From Elymus sibiricus (lineage: Eukaryota; Streptophyta; Magnoliopsida; Poales; Poaceae), in NCBI GenBank assembly GCA_039707655.1, contig CM077664.1:200192195-200256194 (forward strand): a stretch of 64,000 nt of DNA. The letters run 5' to 3'. The notes beneath the pieces are model-generated. The model ran no database searches and was not told where the DNA came from. It was given only the letters and a program-made list of their open reading frames with translations. Each line of letters begins with the position of its first letter. The first letter of the stretch is position 1. Shown in pieces: positions 12,401 through 24,250 of the stretch. The position numbers and the translations under genes are program-made.

Positions 12401-13754
12401 TGATATTGTATGGATATAGGTTGTTAGGTTTTCATAATTGTTACATCTTGCATGGTTACTGTTATTGCAATATTATGAAATGTGACTTAATAATGACAAC
12501 AACCACCTCCGTCGACTGGATCGAGTCATAGTGCCACCTATCCAGACTTACCCGTGCAGCCACATTTGCCGGTATGGGACGGCCCTAGTAGGTCTATTGT
12601 CTTGCCTCTTGTCGGTACCACCAAACTAGGGAAGGTTATGCGTGCGCGCTACCCTGGCCCGGTAGGCGGCGATAACCTTGTGAGCCCAGTTTATGGTTAT
12701 GTGCGCACGTCCCCGTTTGGGACAGTTTTGTTTGGCCACGACGGGGGCAGGTGTCACGGGGTGACACAGGGGCCACCCAGGACATGACCCTGGGAGGGTA
12801 TGATTGTCGGTGGGACCGTAAGAGTGTCGGGCAATAGACAAGGTTTTGTTGGAGCAGCACTGGTCCACCCGAATGGGAACATGTACTAAAGTACGAGGCC
12901 AGGCGCTCCATGGTGTGGGTAAAGTGCGCAACCTCTGCAGAGTGTAAATCTATTCAAATAGCCGCGTCCTTGATCATGGACAGTTCGTATAGGCCCCTAT
13001 TTGGTCTGTGTCGAGTCTGGAGGAACAAACTATATAATGTTATTGCTAAGACTAAACCAGAGAATGGCAAGGTTTGTCAGACTTGCAGTGCAGATGCATG
13101 GACATTAGATGATGTCGAAAGTTTGAATGCTAGCCATAAGATGGCTATGAGATGAGTGGTCGGGTGACCGCAAAGCTTGGATCAGATCGTGAGCATATTC
13201 GGAGTTCGGATCATTTACCTGATATACTTTACTTTACTGCATTTACTTCAGTAATTATCATGCTAGATAATCCTGCTATGTCATGATGATTAATGTTGCT
13301 AGATGATTAATCTTGCTAGATAATCCTATCATAACATGATAGTTAATACTGTTAAGATAACAAGTGCATGCTTGAATGCCATGGTTTGCTTTGCTTGGTG
13401 TATATGTTGGTTTGGTTTGCTTGCGAGTACATTCAAAAGTACTCAGCGGCCTTCAATGTGGCCAGGTTCACCTAAGGATCCGACGTTCGCTAGCGAGGAG
13501 CCGGAGTGTTCGCGGGCTAGAAGAGTAACCCAGTCAGATCCCTGTGGATTGGAGCCGCACCAAGACCATGCTGCCTTAGATAGAGCTTTCCGCTGCCATC
13601 ACCCTTGTACAATACCATGTAAGACTTATATATCCATTAATAGAAATGTCTGTGTTCATGATACTTGTTGTAAAAGCGCATGCCAGAGTGATTTTCCTGG
13701 GCTGGCATGTGCGGTGACCGTCTGACTACAGTGGTATTCAGGCGGGGCGCCACA
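9472..13754 (+). repeat. 5' LTR of the + LARD-like element
   Basis: TG...CA ends. The first half is AT-rich and the middle (10800-11850) is very GC-rich, with a TATA box at 11156-11165. The many open frames on both strands in the GC-rich part come from base composition and are not conserved in the LTR of the - copy. Confidence 0.92.
11156..11165 (+). promoter_or_regulatory. TATA box in the LARD LTR
   Basis: CTATAAATAG sits in a GC-rich context and is repeated at 18176-18185 in the 3' LTR. It is the likely Pol II promoter for genomic RNA. The - copy has TATATAA at the equivalent place (37218-37224 and about 30487-30493, minus strand). Confidence 0.6.
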
Positions 13755-13759
13755 ACGGA

Positions 13760-13771
13760 TGGTATCAGAGC
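13760..13771 (+). other. Primer binding site (tRNA-iMet type)
   Basis: TGGTATCAGAGC lies 6 bp after the 5' LTR end. It complements the 3' end of plant initiator methionine tRNA, the usual primer for many plant LTR elements. Confidence 0.85.
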
Positions 13772-16453
13772 CAAGCTGACTGTAGGTTACCCTAGCCAGA
13801 TTTCATTGCCTCTTGATCAGTAGAAACCCATATGGATTTCAGCCATCTTTGCCAGACAGGCACGGCTACTATTGGTCATAAGGCAACCCCCCATAGGTTT
13901 TGGCTCCATCAGACCCCAACTCACGTGGTCTCTGTCTTCGGGATGAAATGCCCGCACCAGGAAACGACCCGTGAGCCCTTAACCCCTAGGTAAACCAGAT
14001 ATCCCTACCTTTCTTGCTAGCCATGGCATTTCTCTTCTCAAATCTAGTTTCCTTTGGGAAACGCATATAAAGTCCATCTTTGCCCCGACAACCCTAGGAT
14101 CGTTGACTAAGCCACTTTGGCTATGGTCGTGCGTCGAGTTTGATGTTCCCTAAGGAAGTAGTAGGAGCTTGACACCAATTGCTACCAGGAGCATTGTGTG
14201 GTTTTGCTTCTAAATCCTTAGAGGTACATCGAGTGCGCTATACTAGTTATATTAGTGAATCTTTGGCCACATGTGTAAGGTCCGCAAAATTTGAGCTTTA
14301 TTTGCTTTTTGGTTTTTCGCGGTTCTTGTTTTCTTTTGCCGATTTCGTTCTCTTGCTCCGACTGGATCCATCTGCAAGAGCTATCAAAGAAGACCAACAC
14401 ACAACTTGGATAATACCCAATAATCCAAATTCAGTAAGAGTCAAGCCAAGCCAACTGCCCGATATTCAGAACATTATCACCGGATCTGTCAAGAATGAAG
14501 GATGGGTCAGAAGCAGAATTTGAGTGCAACCGACAAGGCCAGACTATATCTAAGAGAGTTTGCCTCAGAAACAGATCACACTAAAGGAACAAGTAAGATG
14601 AGCTACCAAGAATGGACACCAGCAAGGACAAATTATTCCATCCTCGGCACAAGGATTATTTTGGTCAGTGGAGTGAACCTTGAGTCTTTCTCAATGGACT
14701 CAAGAATCATTTATTACCCACCGAAGACATATTTCCAGAATGTGAACGTGCCGAAAGCAACAACAAAATTCTGGTTTGCGAGACCTATGGATAAGTCCAC
14801 GGCTATCCGGAATAGATGAGAATTTCATCTACCTGGAAACTCAGCTGAACCAAAGGGAATTATCCGTCAACCGCTCACTACCGGCAACACTTGGTTGAAT
14901 GCAAAGGGTATTCTGAATTAACTGTCAACATGAAGTCTGCATCAGTTGTGCAACCTCTACAGCAAGAATGATCGGACCAGCAGAAAGATAAGCGGTGTGC
15001 AATACCAATGGAATATATTCAAACAAGGTATGGCCTACACCAAGTTGTGGCTTCGCTATGGATAAATTTTGAATACTTCGGAAGGAAGCCAGAATCGGCC
15101 ATAGGTCCGACTGCATATCACAGTGCAAGGCTTTTGGTACAAGGAACCCAACCTTCCTCCGCAAGCTACCAGAAGGAGCTTCTAACGCAGGATTCCCAAT
15201 CTTCCTTAGCAAGCTATCGTGAAAAGCTTCCGGCATAAGGCACATGACCTTCCGCAGTAAGCCACATGAGGGAAAGCTTATGAGGTATGATACCCAGCCT
15301 TCTTCAGCACACTACCCTGGTAGAATCTTCGAGCGCAAGGAATTCAGCCTTCTTGAGCACGCCATCGTGCCCGCAACAAGCTTGTCAGAAACACAAACTA
15401 GTCCAGACACGCGTTTGCCTCAGAACTCAGTGGTTATGAAAGGATTTATCCTACCCCTGCATATGTTGTGAGCATGCAGTCCAGGGGATCAGTTCATGCG
15501 AGCCACTCGTACACAGGAATGACTGTGTTCAGAGAAACATCGACCCCATAGTTCAAAGAAGAATATGAGCACAGTAATCCCTACGAGATATGCAAGAGTA
15601 AGTTATGAGTACAAGCCCAACAAGCTGGGATATGACCAAGGAGCCGTGTTGGCAGGTCATGACGGGTTCCCCAAAAAGGAACCCCCAAGAACAATGAAGT
15701 TTCGGACAAACCACCTTCACGATGGTCAATGAAGTAAAGCTCCACAGACAAGGTGATATTGCCAATCCTTGTCAGACTCTTGCATATACGGCCACAACAA
15801 TGCAGCCAGCATGTCATCGTGAATACGGGCCATCAGCCAAGATCAGAGGTTATGCTCCGAAAGATACACCGGATGGTAGCCATATTATGTCAGCTCAGTG
15901 GTCATAGCAAGGATCACATAGGCTATATATGGCAGAGCCACCTCAGAGATTACCGTCTATGATTACTTTGTGTTCATGCCCGACATTTCAGCTGGGAACC
16001 TCCTGAGAACGAAGTCAGAATGCCAGAGACAGGAAGAAAGCATCCGTATAGAACCCACAACCAGATTGAGTATTCTGACAAGGCAAAACGAGAGCCACTC
16101 CTAGCCACTCCAGGCCATACGAGCACGTGAGTCCGGCACCCAGAAAGAATGTCTCGCCCTTGGCAGTCAGTGTAAGAGGTATCGCAATAAAACCCGAAGC
16201 AGCTAGTCTCAGGACATGGAAACCAGATTATTTGTCGATACTCGGAGCTACCCACCAACCCCAGCCAACAAACTACCAACACAAAGGGTTTGCCTAACAG
16301 GAAAGAGAAGGATTCAATGCAGCCGTCTGAAAAAGACAGCACCTGAGCCATCAAAAGAGGCAGTTAAAAGGTCAACAAACAAATGTAGACAAGACAGCTG
16401 TTGGATCCAAGTCTCACACAGGTAAGTCCCCTTCACCGGGAGGTAAGCCCGGA
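13772..16453 (+). other. Non-coding interior of the + LARD-like element
   Basis: No frame encodes recognisable gag, protease, RT or integrase, and the longest open frames are about 100 codons and unalike. Much of it aligns in reverse complement with the interior of the - copy (32202-34867). One example is the shared GTGAACCTTGAGTCTTT stretch near 14672. Conservation without coding fits packaging, dimerisation or structural RNA roles in a LARD; that is inference. Confidence 0.7.
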
Positions 16454-16490
16454 AATCTCGAGGACGAGATTTTATTAAGGGGGGTAGGTT
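16454..16490 (+). other. Hairpin and polypurine tract before the 3' LTR
   Basis: AATCTCG-AGGA-CGAGATT forms a perfect 7-bp stem with a 4-base loop at 16454-16471. TTATTAAGGGGGGTAGG follows, ending just before the LTR at 16491. The same hairpin and tract occur on the minus strand at 32165-32201 in the other copy. Confidence 0.75.
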
Positions 16491-19400
16491 TGTGACACCC
16501 TGGTTTTCGCTCCTTGTTTTTTTTTCCTTTGCGGGATTTGACTCCCGTCTTTTTTTTTCCGATGTTACCGGGTTTTCTCTTGCCTTTGGGTATATGAAGA
16601 TGGTCATTTAGTCTTGCCATTCCTATCCCACCAGAGACTCTCTCCAACCCAATCCTGCTATCCCAAATGTATTCTCCGGATTTTGCCGCCAAAGCCCTAC
16701 CTTCCGAGTTACCGGAAGGGAAACCCTAATTCCTTCCGTTACTAAGGAACCCCAATTTCCTTTGATCTTTTGCCTCCCAAATTTCTCCCAGTGATCATCC
16801 TATCTTTTTAAACCCTGGATATGCAAAAATATTGCCAAGTCATTTGCAATATTTTTCATTTAAAATTAATTCCTTTTTCTGCCCGTTAAAGGAATTAAAT
16901 CCAGGAAAATATCTATCCATCTCCAAAGTTCATGAAAACTTGTGGAGATATTCTTTGTGATCATATTGAGCTCCAATAAAAATATTGGCCATAATTAAAT
17001 AAGGGAAATTGCCTTTTCCTATTTAAAGCCAACATTGCAATTTGGGCACTTTTCAAAGGAGCTACCATTTTGGTAGCCAGGAAAAATCCCAAATAATTTG
17101 TGGAGCATCTCATATCCATATCTTAACCATTTCCATCAAGATACCAAGTTCCACAGATCAAATTTTGAGAGCATCATCCAATTCCTGTTTCTGGATTTAT
17201 TTTGAGGTTGTGAAGCAACTATATTTTATATTGCTTAAAAAATTCTCAAATTAATCCAGGACCTCACATTACCTATATTATGTGAGCCTGCAGAAATTCA
17301 CATCATTTTACCTAGCCATTTTCTCTCAAAAATTCTATCTAGTTTCTGTCCAGATCCAAGCTCTGTGAAGGAAGTACCACTTTGGCATTTCCAATTGAGC
17401 TGAAAATTTTCCAGCACCTTAATATCTCCAAATCATCACCCTACACCAAAATTCAGCTCATTTCACCAAGCCATATGAGTGCAGATTCAAGATCCATTTT
17501 CTAGACCAAATTTTGCATTACAAAGGAAGTATATGCAAATGAGGTCCAAATTGCTTCAAATTTTGCCAGAACCTAGTCCTTCCTACCACATTTCTCTGTG
17601 ACAACGTTTCTAGCTCATTGGCACCTCTGTTTGACCACAGCTTCCTCCCCAAGATTTTGACCAGAAACTGTTCTGGATCCTTTCGATCACTCTAGAGCCA
17701 TCCTGGTCCATCCAGTGACCAACCTCATCTATTTGAGCAGTGAGGGAGCTGTTTGACAAGGTTGGACAAGCAGGAGAGTGCCAGAGCTTGTAGTGCACGT
17801 GGTGACCGCGTGGACAGCAGGCCAAAATGGTGCTCTGCGGCACTGTTCTCGTTGGCCAGCCAGCTCCGGCTGTCCCCGACTTGTCCGGCCATGTCTAGTG
17901 GGTTCGGGACGTCCACGCGCCCCTCTCCCGCAACTTATCCCCTCCTCTTTCTTCCTCTGCACGCCACGGCGATCGCCGCCAAGGTTCTGTCCGCCCGTGA
18001 CCGCCATCGTCTTCTTCTCCCCTTGGCCATTTCCTCGCCGTTGCGTCGCGTTGAGCTGCCCCTCGTCAGGTCGGCCGCTCCCCGACGCCCGCATCCAGCC
18101 AGCCACGCCACCCCCAAGCTCCAGTGCGCGGATAAGCCAGCCACGGTGGCCGAGCTTATCCGGCGAGCTCCCCGCCTATAAATAGGCCGCTCCCGAGTCC
18201 CTCGAGCTCGCCAGCCCCCTTCCCTTCCCCTCCAGACCACTCCCACCTCCTCGCCCGGTCGAGTTCCTCGCCGGAGCCCTCCAATCGACCGGAGTGGCCG
18301 CTCACTGCCATCGCGCGCCGCCATGACCCTAGCCCTCCCCACGGCCCAAGCCACCCACCACTGGACGTGGTGATCTCCGGCGACCCCAACCATGCTGCTA
18401 CCCGGCCGAATCCATCGCCGGAGCCGCTCCTCGCCTCCTGTAGCCGCCATGGACGCCACTCGGCCTTCTTCTCCTCCCACTCACTCCGGCCTCTCCCACC
18501 ACCTCCCGAGGGCACCATCGAGCCCATGGTGCTCTACTGATCCTTCCCCACCCCTCCATTGCTCGGATTGCGGCCGGAATCACTGATTCCGCCGGCACCC
18601 GAAGCCGCCGCCGCTGGAGACGCTGACGCCGGCGCCGTTCGGCCACCTCAAAGCAGCCGCGCCACCGCCACGGGTACCGGCGGGCTCTCCGTCGAGCGCC
18701 TCATCCATTCCGCCTCTCGGCCGGCCTTCCCGAGCACTCTGGCGGCCGGAATCGCGGCGACCGGCCCGCCCCCGTGCTGTCCAGAGGAAGAAGAGAGAGG
18801 GAGGAGAGAGGAGATGCCGGTGGGGCCCGCTTGCAAGTGACCGAGTCATCGGGCCCGCGCAAATAAGTGGAAGCGCACTCCAGGCGCTACGCTTTCTGTT
18901 CGTTGAAAGCGCATTTCTGAAAATGCGCTTTCGTTCCTCAGCCGCCGGCCGAAGCCACTATTCTGTGAACGTTCACTGGTTAGCGGCTAAAATGAATAGT
19001 TTTTATTCATTTTACCACTTAACGAACGAATGCTCACAACTTCGCGACCGTAACTCCGATTCAGGTGAATCCAACGCCCACGTCTTCAGTTCGTCGAGCC
19101 CGTTCCGATGGTATCATTTTCATAATGTGTCCACACTGTGAAAATGACCATTTTGCCCCTGCCCTTCATTCAGCCCCTCCGAGAGAGAATCTTTTCCGGC
19201 GAATCTTTCCGCGAGGTTCCCGCACTTCTCCCGGAGTACTCCTTCACCCCCAGGCAAGCCGACCATCTGATATATGCCATGAAGCATTGCTCTATGTTAT
19301 TCTTGCGTGCTTAATTAATGTTTATGCCTGTGTTAGAAATAGTTAAACTCCTGCTAGTTTGAATTTGCTATCTGCATTACCTGCTAATGTTCATCATATT

Positions 19401-20775
19401 ATCGCACTATCGACTCGTTGTGATATTGTATGGAGATAGGTTGTTAGGTTTTCATAATTGTTACATCTTGCATGGTTACTGTTATTGCAATATTATGAAA
19501 TGTGACTTAATAATGACAACAACCTCCTCCGTCGACTGGATCGAGTCATAGTGCCACCTATCCGGACTTACCCGTGCAGCCACATTTGCCGGTCTGGGCC
19601 GGCCCTAGCTTGGTCTATTGTCTTGCCTCTTGTCGGTACCACCAAACTAGGGAAGGTTATGCGTGCGCGCTACCTTGGCCCGGTAGGCGGCGATAACCTT
19701 GTGAGCCCAGTTTATGGTTATGTGCGCACGTCCCCGTTTGGGATAGTTTTGTTTGGCCACGACGGTGGCAGGTGTCACGGGGTGACACAGGGGCCACCCA
19801 GGACATGACCCTGGGAGGGTATGATTGTCGGTGGAACCGTAAGAGTGCCGGGCATTAGACAAGGTTTTGTTGGAGCAGCACTGGTCCACCCGAATGGGAA
19901 CATGTACTAAAGTACGAGGCCAGGCGCTCCATGGTGTGGGTAAAGTGCGCAACCTCTGCAGAGTGTAAATCTATTCGAATAGCCACGTCCTCGGTCATGG
20001 ACAGTTCGTATAGGCCCCTATTTGGTCTGTGTCGAGTCTGGAGGAACAAACTATATAATGTTATTGCTAAGACTAAACCAGAGAATGGCAAGGTTTGTCA
20101 GACTTGCAGTGCAGATGCATGGACATCAGATGATGTCAAAAGTTTGAATGCTAGCCATGAGATGGCTATGAGATGAGTGGTCGGGTGACCGCAAAGCTTG
20201 GATCAGATCGTGAGCATATTCGGAGTTCGGATCATTTACCTGATATACTTTACTTTACTGCATTTACTTCAGTAATTATCATGCTAGATAATCCTGCTAT
20301 GTCATGATGATTAATGTTGCTAGATGATTAATCTTGCTAGATAATCCTATCATAACATGATAGTTAATACTGTTAAGATAACAAGTGCATGCTTGAATGC
20401 CATGGTTTGCTTTGCTTGGTGTATATGTTGGTTTGGTTTGCTTGCGAGTACATTCAAAAGTACTCAGCGGCCTTCAATGTGGCCAGGTTCACCTAAGGAT
20501 CCGACGTTCGCTAGCGAGGAGCCGGAGTGTTCGTGGGCTAGAAGAGTAACCCAGTCAGATCCCTGTGGATTGGAGCCGCACCAAGACCATGCTGCATTAG
20601 ATAGAGCTTTCCGCTGCCATCACCCTTGTACAATACCATGTAAGACTTATATATCCATTAATAGAAATGTCTGTGTTCATGATACTTGTTGTAAAAGCGC
20701 ATGCCAGAGTGATTTTCCTGGGCTGGCATGTGCGGTGACCGTCTGACTACAGTGGTATTCAGGCGGGGCACCACA
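16491..20775 (+). repeat. 3' LTR of the + LARD-like element
   Basis: 4285 bp, aligning to 9472-13754. Its terminal CACCACA differs by one base from the 5' LTR end CGCCACA. TGTTA follows at 20776. Confidence 0.92.
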
Positions 20776-20799
20776 TGTTACGAGAAGCATTTATCACAG

Positions 20800-22545
20800 C
20801 TAATTTTCATCAGGGAAATCATCATTAATAGGAAGTGGGTCATCAAGAACATTTTCCATTCTAGACAAATTATCAGCTACGGGATTCTCAGCTCCCTTTC
20901 TATCAACAATATGCAAATCAAATTCTTGTAGCAAAAGAACCCACCTAATAAGTCTAGGTTTTGCATCTTTCTTGTCCATAGGATATTTAATAGCAGCATG
21001 ATCAGTGTGAATAATAACTTTGGAATCAACAATGTAAGATCTGAATTTATCACATGCAAGCACAACTGCTAAAAATTCTTTCTCAGTAGTAGCATAATTT
21101 CTTTGAGCACTGTCTAGAGTTTTACTAGCATAATGGATAACATTCAATTTCTTATCAACTCTTTGTCCTAGAGCAGCACCAACAGCATAATCACTGGCAT
21201 CACACATAATTTCAAAGGGTAGGTTCCAATCAGGTGGTTGAACAATAGGTGCAGAAATTAAGGCTTTCTTAAGCGTTTCAAAGGCTTCTACGCAATCATC
21301 ATCAAAAACAAATGGAACATCTTTTTGCAAAAGATTAGTAAGAGGCCTAGAAATTTTAGAGAAGTCTTTTATAAACCTTCTATAGAAACCAGCATGACCG
21401 AGGAAACTTGTTATACCTTTGATATCTTTAGGACATGGCCTTTTCTCAATTGCATCAACTTTAGCTTTATCAACTTCAATATCTCTTTCGGAAAATTTAT
21501 GCCCAAGGACTATACCTTCATTCACCATAAAGTGGCACTTCTCCCAATTCAAGACAAGATTAGTTTCTTCACATCTCTGCAAAACTCGATCAAGGTTGCT
21601 CAAGCAATCATCAAAAGAAGTTCCGTAAACGGAGAAATCATGCATGAAAACCTCAACAATCTTTTCACAAAAGTCAGAGAATATAGCAGTCATACATCTT
21701 TGAAAGGTAGCAGGTGCATTACATAAACCAAAAGGCATACGACGATAAGCATAAGTTCCAAAAGGACAAGTAAAGGTGGTTTTCTCTTGATCTTCAGGTG
21801 AAACAGGTATTTGAGAGAAACCAGAATAACCATCTAGGAAGCAAAAGTGTGTATGTTTAGATAATCTTTCTAACATTTGATCAATAAAAGGCAAGGGGTA
21901 ATGATCTTTCCTAGTAGCTTTGTTTAACTTTCTGAAATCAATTACCATCCTATAACCAGTTACAATTCTTTGTGGAATAAGTTCATTTTTATCATTAGGA
22001 ACAACGGTAATACCTCCTTTCTTAGGAACGCAATGAACATGACTTACCCATCTACTATCAGCTATGGGATAAATTATACCTGCCTCAAGAAGCTTTAATA
22101 TTTCAGTTCTTACCACATCCTTCATTTTAGGATTCAGCCTTCTTTGATGATCAACAACGGGTTTAGCGTCTGGCTCCATATGAATTTTATGCCGACATAA
22201 AGTGGGACTAATGCCCTTAAGATCATCGAGAGTATGTCCAATAGCGGCACGGTGCATCTTCAGAGTTTTAAGTAATCTATTTTCTTCATGCTCTGAAAGG
22301 TTAGCACTAATAATAACATGATATATCTTCTTTTCATCCAGATAAGCATATTTAAGTGTATCAGGTATTTGCTTTAATTCAAACACAGGATCACTCTTCG
22401 GTGGAAGAGGATCTCCCAAGGTTTCAATAGGCAAATTATGTTTAAGGATAGGTGCTTGCTTAAAGAACAACTCATCTATTTCATTCATATGCATATCATT
22501 CTCATGGTCTAGCAAATATTGTTCTAAAGGATTAGTAGGAGGCAT
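20800..22545 (-). pseudogene. Reverse transcriptase/RNase H of the Athila-type element
   Basis: A long open frame of 581 codons in the same minus-strand frame as gag and protease. RT fingers and palm follow Y-P-L-P-F-I-D and [10 protein letters not shown]. The polymerase box reads F-M-H-D-F-S-V-Y-G, with H at residue 302 (codon 21642-21640) where gypsy RTs carry the first aspartate of the catalytic pair. RNase H follows, with [15 protein letters not shown] and T-D-H-A-A. The protein would copy element RNA to cDNA in virus-like particles. The frame ends in TAG at 20802-20800, shortly before the LARD insertion at 20775. The altered catalytic box alone should inactivate this copy. Confidence 0.92.
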
Positions 22546-22587
22546 AGCAATAGAAGCAAGACCTATAATTTCATCTTTATTGGGTAA

Positions 22588-23154
22588 TTACTTATCATGA
22601 GGTTGTCTACTAAACTTAGAGAAATTAAATTCATGAGATATATCACCAAACTTAACTCTAACTTTCTCTTTAACACAATCAATTTCAGCATTAATAGTAT
22701 TCAAGAAAGGTCTACCAAATATAATGGGACAAAAATTATCTTGTTGTGAACCAAGTACTAAGAAATCAGTAGGGTATTTGATTTTGCCACACAAGACTTC
22801 AACATCTCTAACAATCCCAAGTGGTGTAATAGTATCTCTGTTTGCAAGCTTAATAGTAACATCAATATCTTCAATCTCAACAGGTGCAATATCATGCATT
22901 ACTTCTTGATATAAAGAAAATGGAATGGCACTCACACTAGCACCCATATCACATAAACCATGATAGCAATGATCTCCAATCTTAACAGAAACAACAGGCA
23001 TGCCAACTACGGGCTTGTTCTTATCTAGCATATCTCGTTCATTTCTAACAGGTTTAGCAATTCTAGCAGCCTCATTGCAAAAGTAAATAACATGCCCATC
23101 AATATCATCAACCAAGAGATCTTTAACCATTGCAATATTAGGTTCAACTTTAAT
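22588..23154 (-). pseudogene. Aspartic protease of the Athila-type element
   Basis: The same frame as gag, separated from it by a TAA at 23157-23155. The active-site motif C-D-M-G-A-S has its aspartate at residue 61 counted from M at 23130 (codon 22950-22948). The second conserved motif, I-I-F-G-R-P-F, lies in the last third. It would process the Gag-Pol polyprotein. A TAA at 22590-22588 separates it from RT. Confidence 0.85.
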
Positions 23155-24144
23155 TTACTCAGAAGGTTTAGGTGTTCTTATATTACTTTTGTTAATCACA
23201 GTTGAAGCTTTAGCATGTTCCTTAATCCTAACAGGGAAGGGAGGTTTCTCAATATAAGCAGTAGGCACAACTGGATCAACATTGTAAACAATTGTTTCTT
23301 CTTTAACACTAACATGTTCTTTATTTAATTCGATAGGTGGATGATATTTAAACCATTTCTCTTTAGGGAGATCAACATGAGCAGCAAAAGATTCACAAAA
23401 GTTAGCTACTATCTCAGAGTCAGTTCCATATTTAGTACTAAACTTATGAAAAGCTTCAGTTTCCATAAAAGATTTAACACAATCAAACTCAAGATTTATA
23501 CCTGACACTTTACCTTTGTCGATTTCCCAATCTTCAGAGTTACGTTTAATTATTTCCAGAAGGTCCCATCTGAATTCAATAGTTCTGTTCATAAAGGAAC
23601 CAACAGAAGAAGTATCGAGCATGGATTGATCATTATGAGAAAGCCGAGCATAAAAGTTTTGAATAATTATTTCCCTTGAGAGCTCATGATTGGGGCATGT
23701 GTGCAACAAATACTTAAGCCTCCCCCAAGCTTGAGCGATACTTTCTCCTTCACGAGGCCAAAAATTATAAATATAATTCCGATCATGATGAACCAAATGC
23801 ATAGGATAAATTTTCTAGTGAAATTCCAGCTTCAACCGGTTCCAATCCCATGTTTCAGTATCATCACATAGCCTATACCATGTCAATGCATTTCCCTCCA
23901 AAGATAAAGGGAATACCTTCTTCTTAACCCCATCTCTGAATAGACCTGCAAGCTTAAACAATCCACAAATTTCATCCACATATATCAAGTGCATATCAGG
24001 ATTAGCTAGCAGTTTCTCTACCATACCCGAAGGAATTTCATAATAAATATTTTCAGTAGGTTCAGTAGGTTGAGGAGCAACTCTCAATGCTTCCGGTTGA
24101 GGTGAAGATACCCCAAACAAACCCCTCAAAGGATTACTTTCCAT
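23155..24144 (-). pseudogene. Gag of the Athila-type element
   Basis: Starts M-E-S-N-P-L-R at 24144, about 80 bp inside the primer site. The retrotransposon gag core is recognisable (L-T-W-Y-R-L near 23870, then F-W-P-R-E-G-E-S-I-A-Q-A-W-G-R-L-K-Y-L-L and C-P-N-H). It would form the particle coat around element RNA. A TAG at 23817-23815 splits the core, and reading resumes in the same frame. No CCHC knuckle is seen. The gag-pol region appears to be one continuous frame now broken by stops. Confidence 0.85.
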
Positions 24145-24221
24145 AGTGACAAGTAACAGTAAATTTCAACACGTAATATAAATGTTTCCTTACCAAATTC
24201 CACTCACCAGAGGCGATTCAC

Positions 24222-24239
24222 TCCCCGGCAACGGCGCCA
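24222..24239 (-). other. Primer binding site (tRNA-Asp type)
   Basis: On the minus strand TGGCGCCGTTGCCGGGGA, complementary to the 3' end of plant tRNA-Asp, lies 11 bp inside the 5' LTR. This primer type is usual for Athila-lineage elements. Confidence 0.9.
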
Positions 24240-24250
24240 GAAAAGAGTCT

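Larger units (their letters stand above)
9472..20775 (+). mobile_element. LARD-like non-autonomous LTR element, nested, + orientation
   Basis: It starts TGTGACACCCTGG at 9472, ends ...GGCACCACA at 20775, and is flanked by perfect TGTTA duplications (9467-9471 and 20776-20780). The LTRs are 4283 and 4285 bp and the interior is only 2736 bp. The interior has a tRNA-iMet-type primer site and a polypurine tract but no gag or pol coding. That is the plan of a large retrotransposon derivative (LARD), mobilised in trans by an autonomous relative. I compared the first ~800 bp of the LTRs by eye and saw about 2% difference. A relative in opposite orientation lies at 28139-38896. The known Triticeae LARD is Sukkula; whether this is the same family needs a search. 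Confidence 0.88.
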
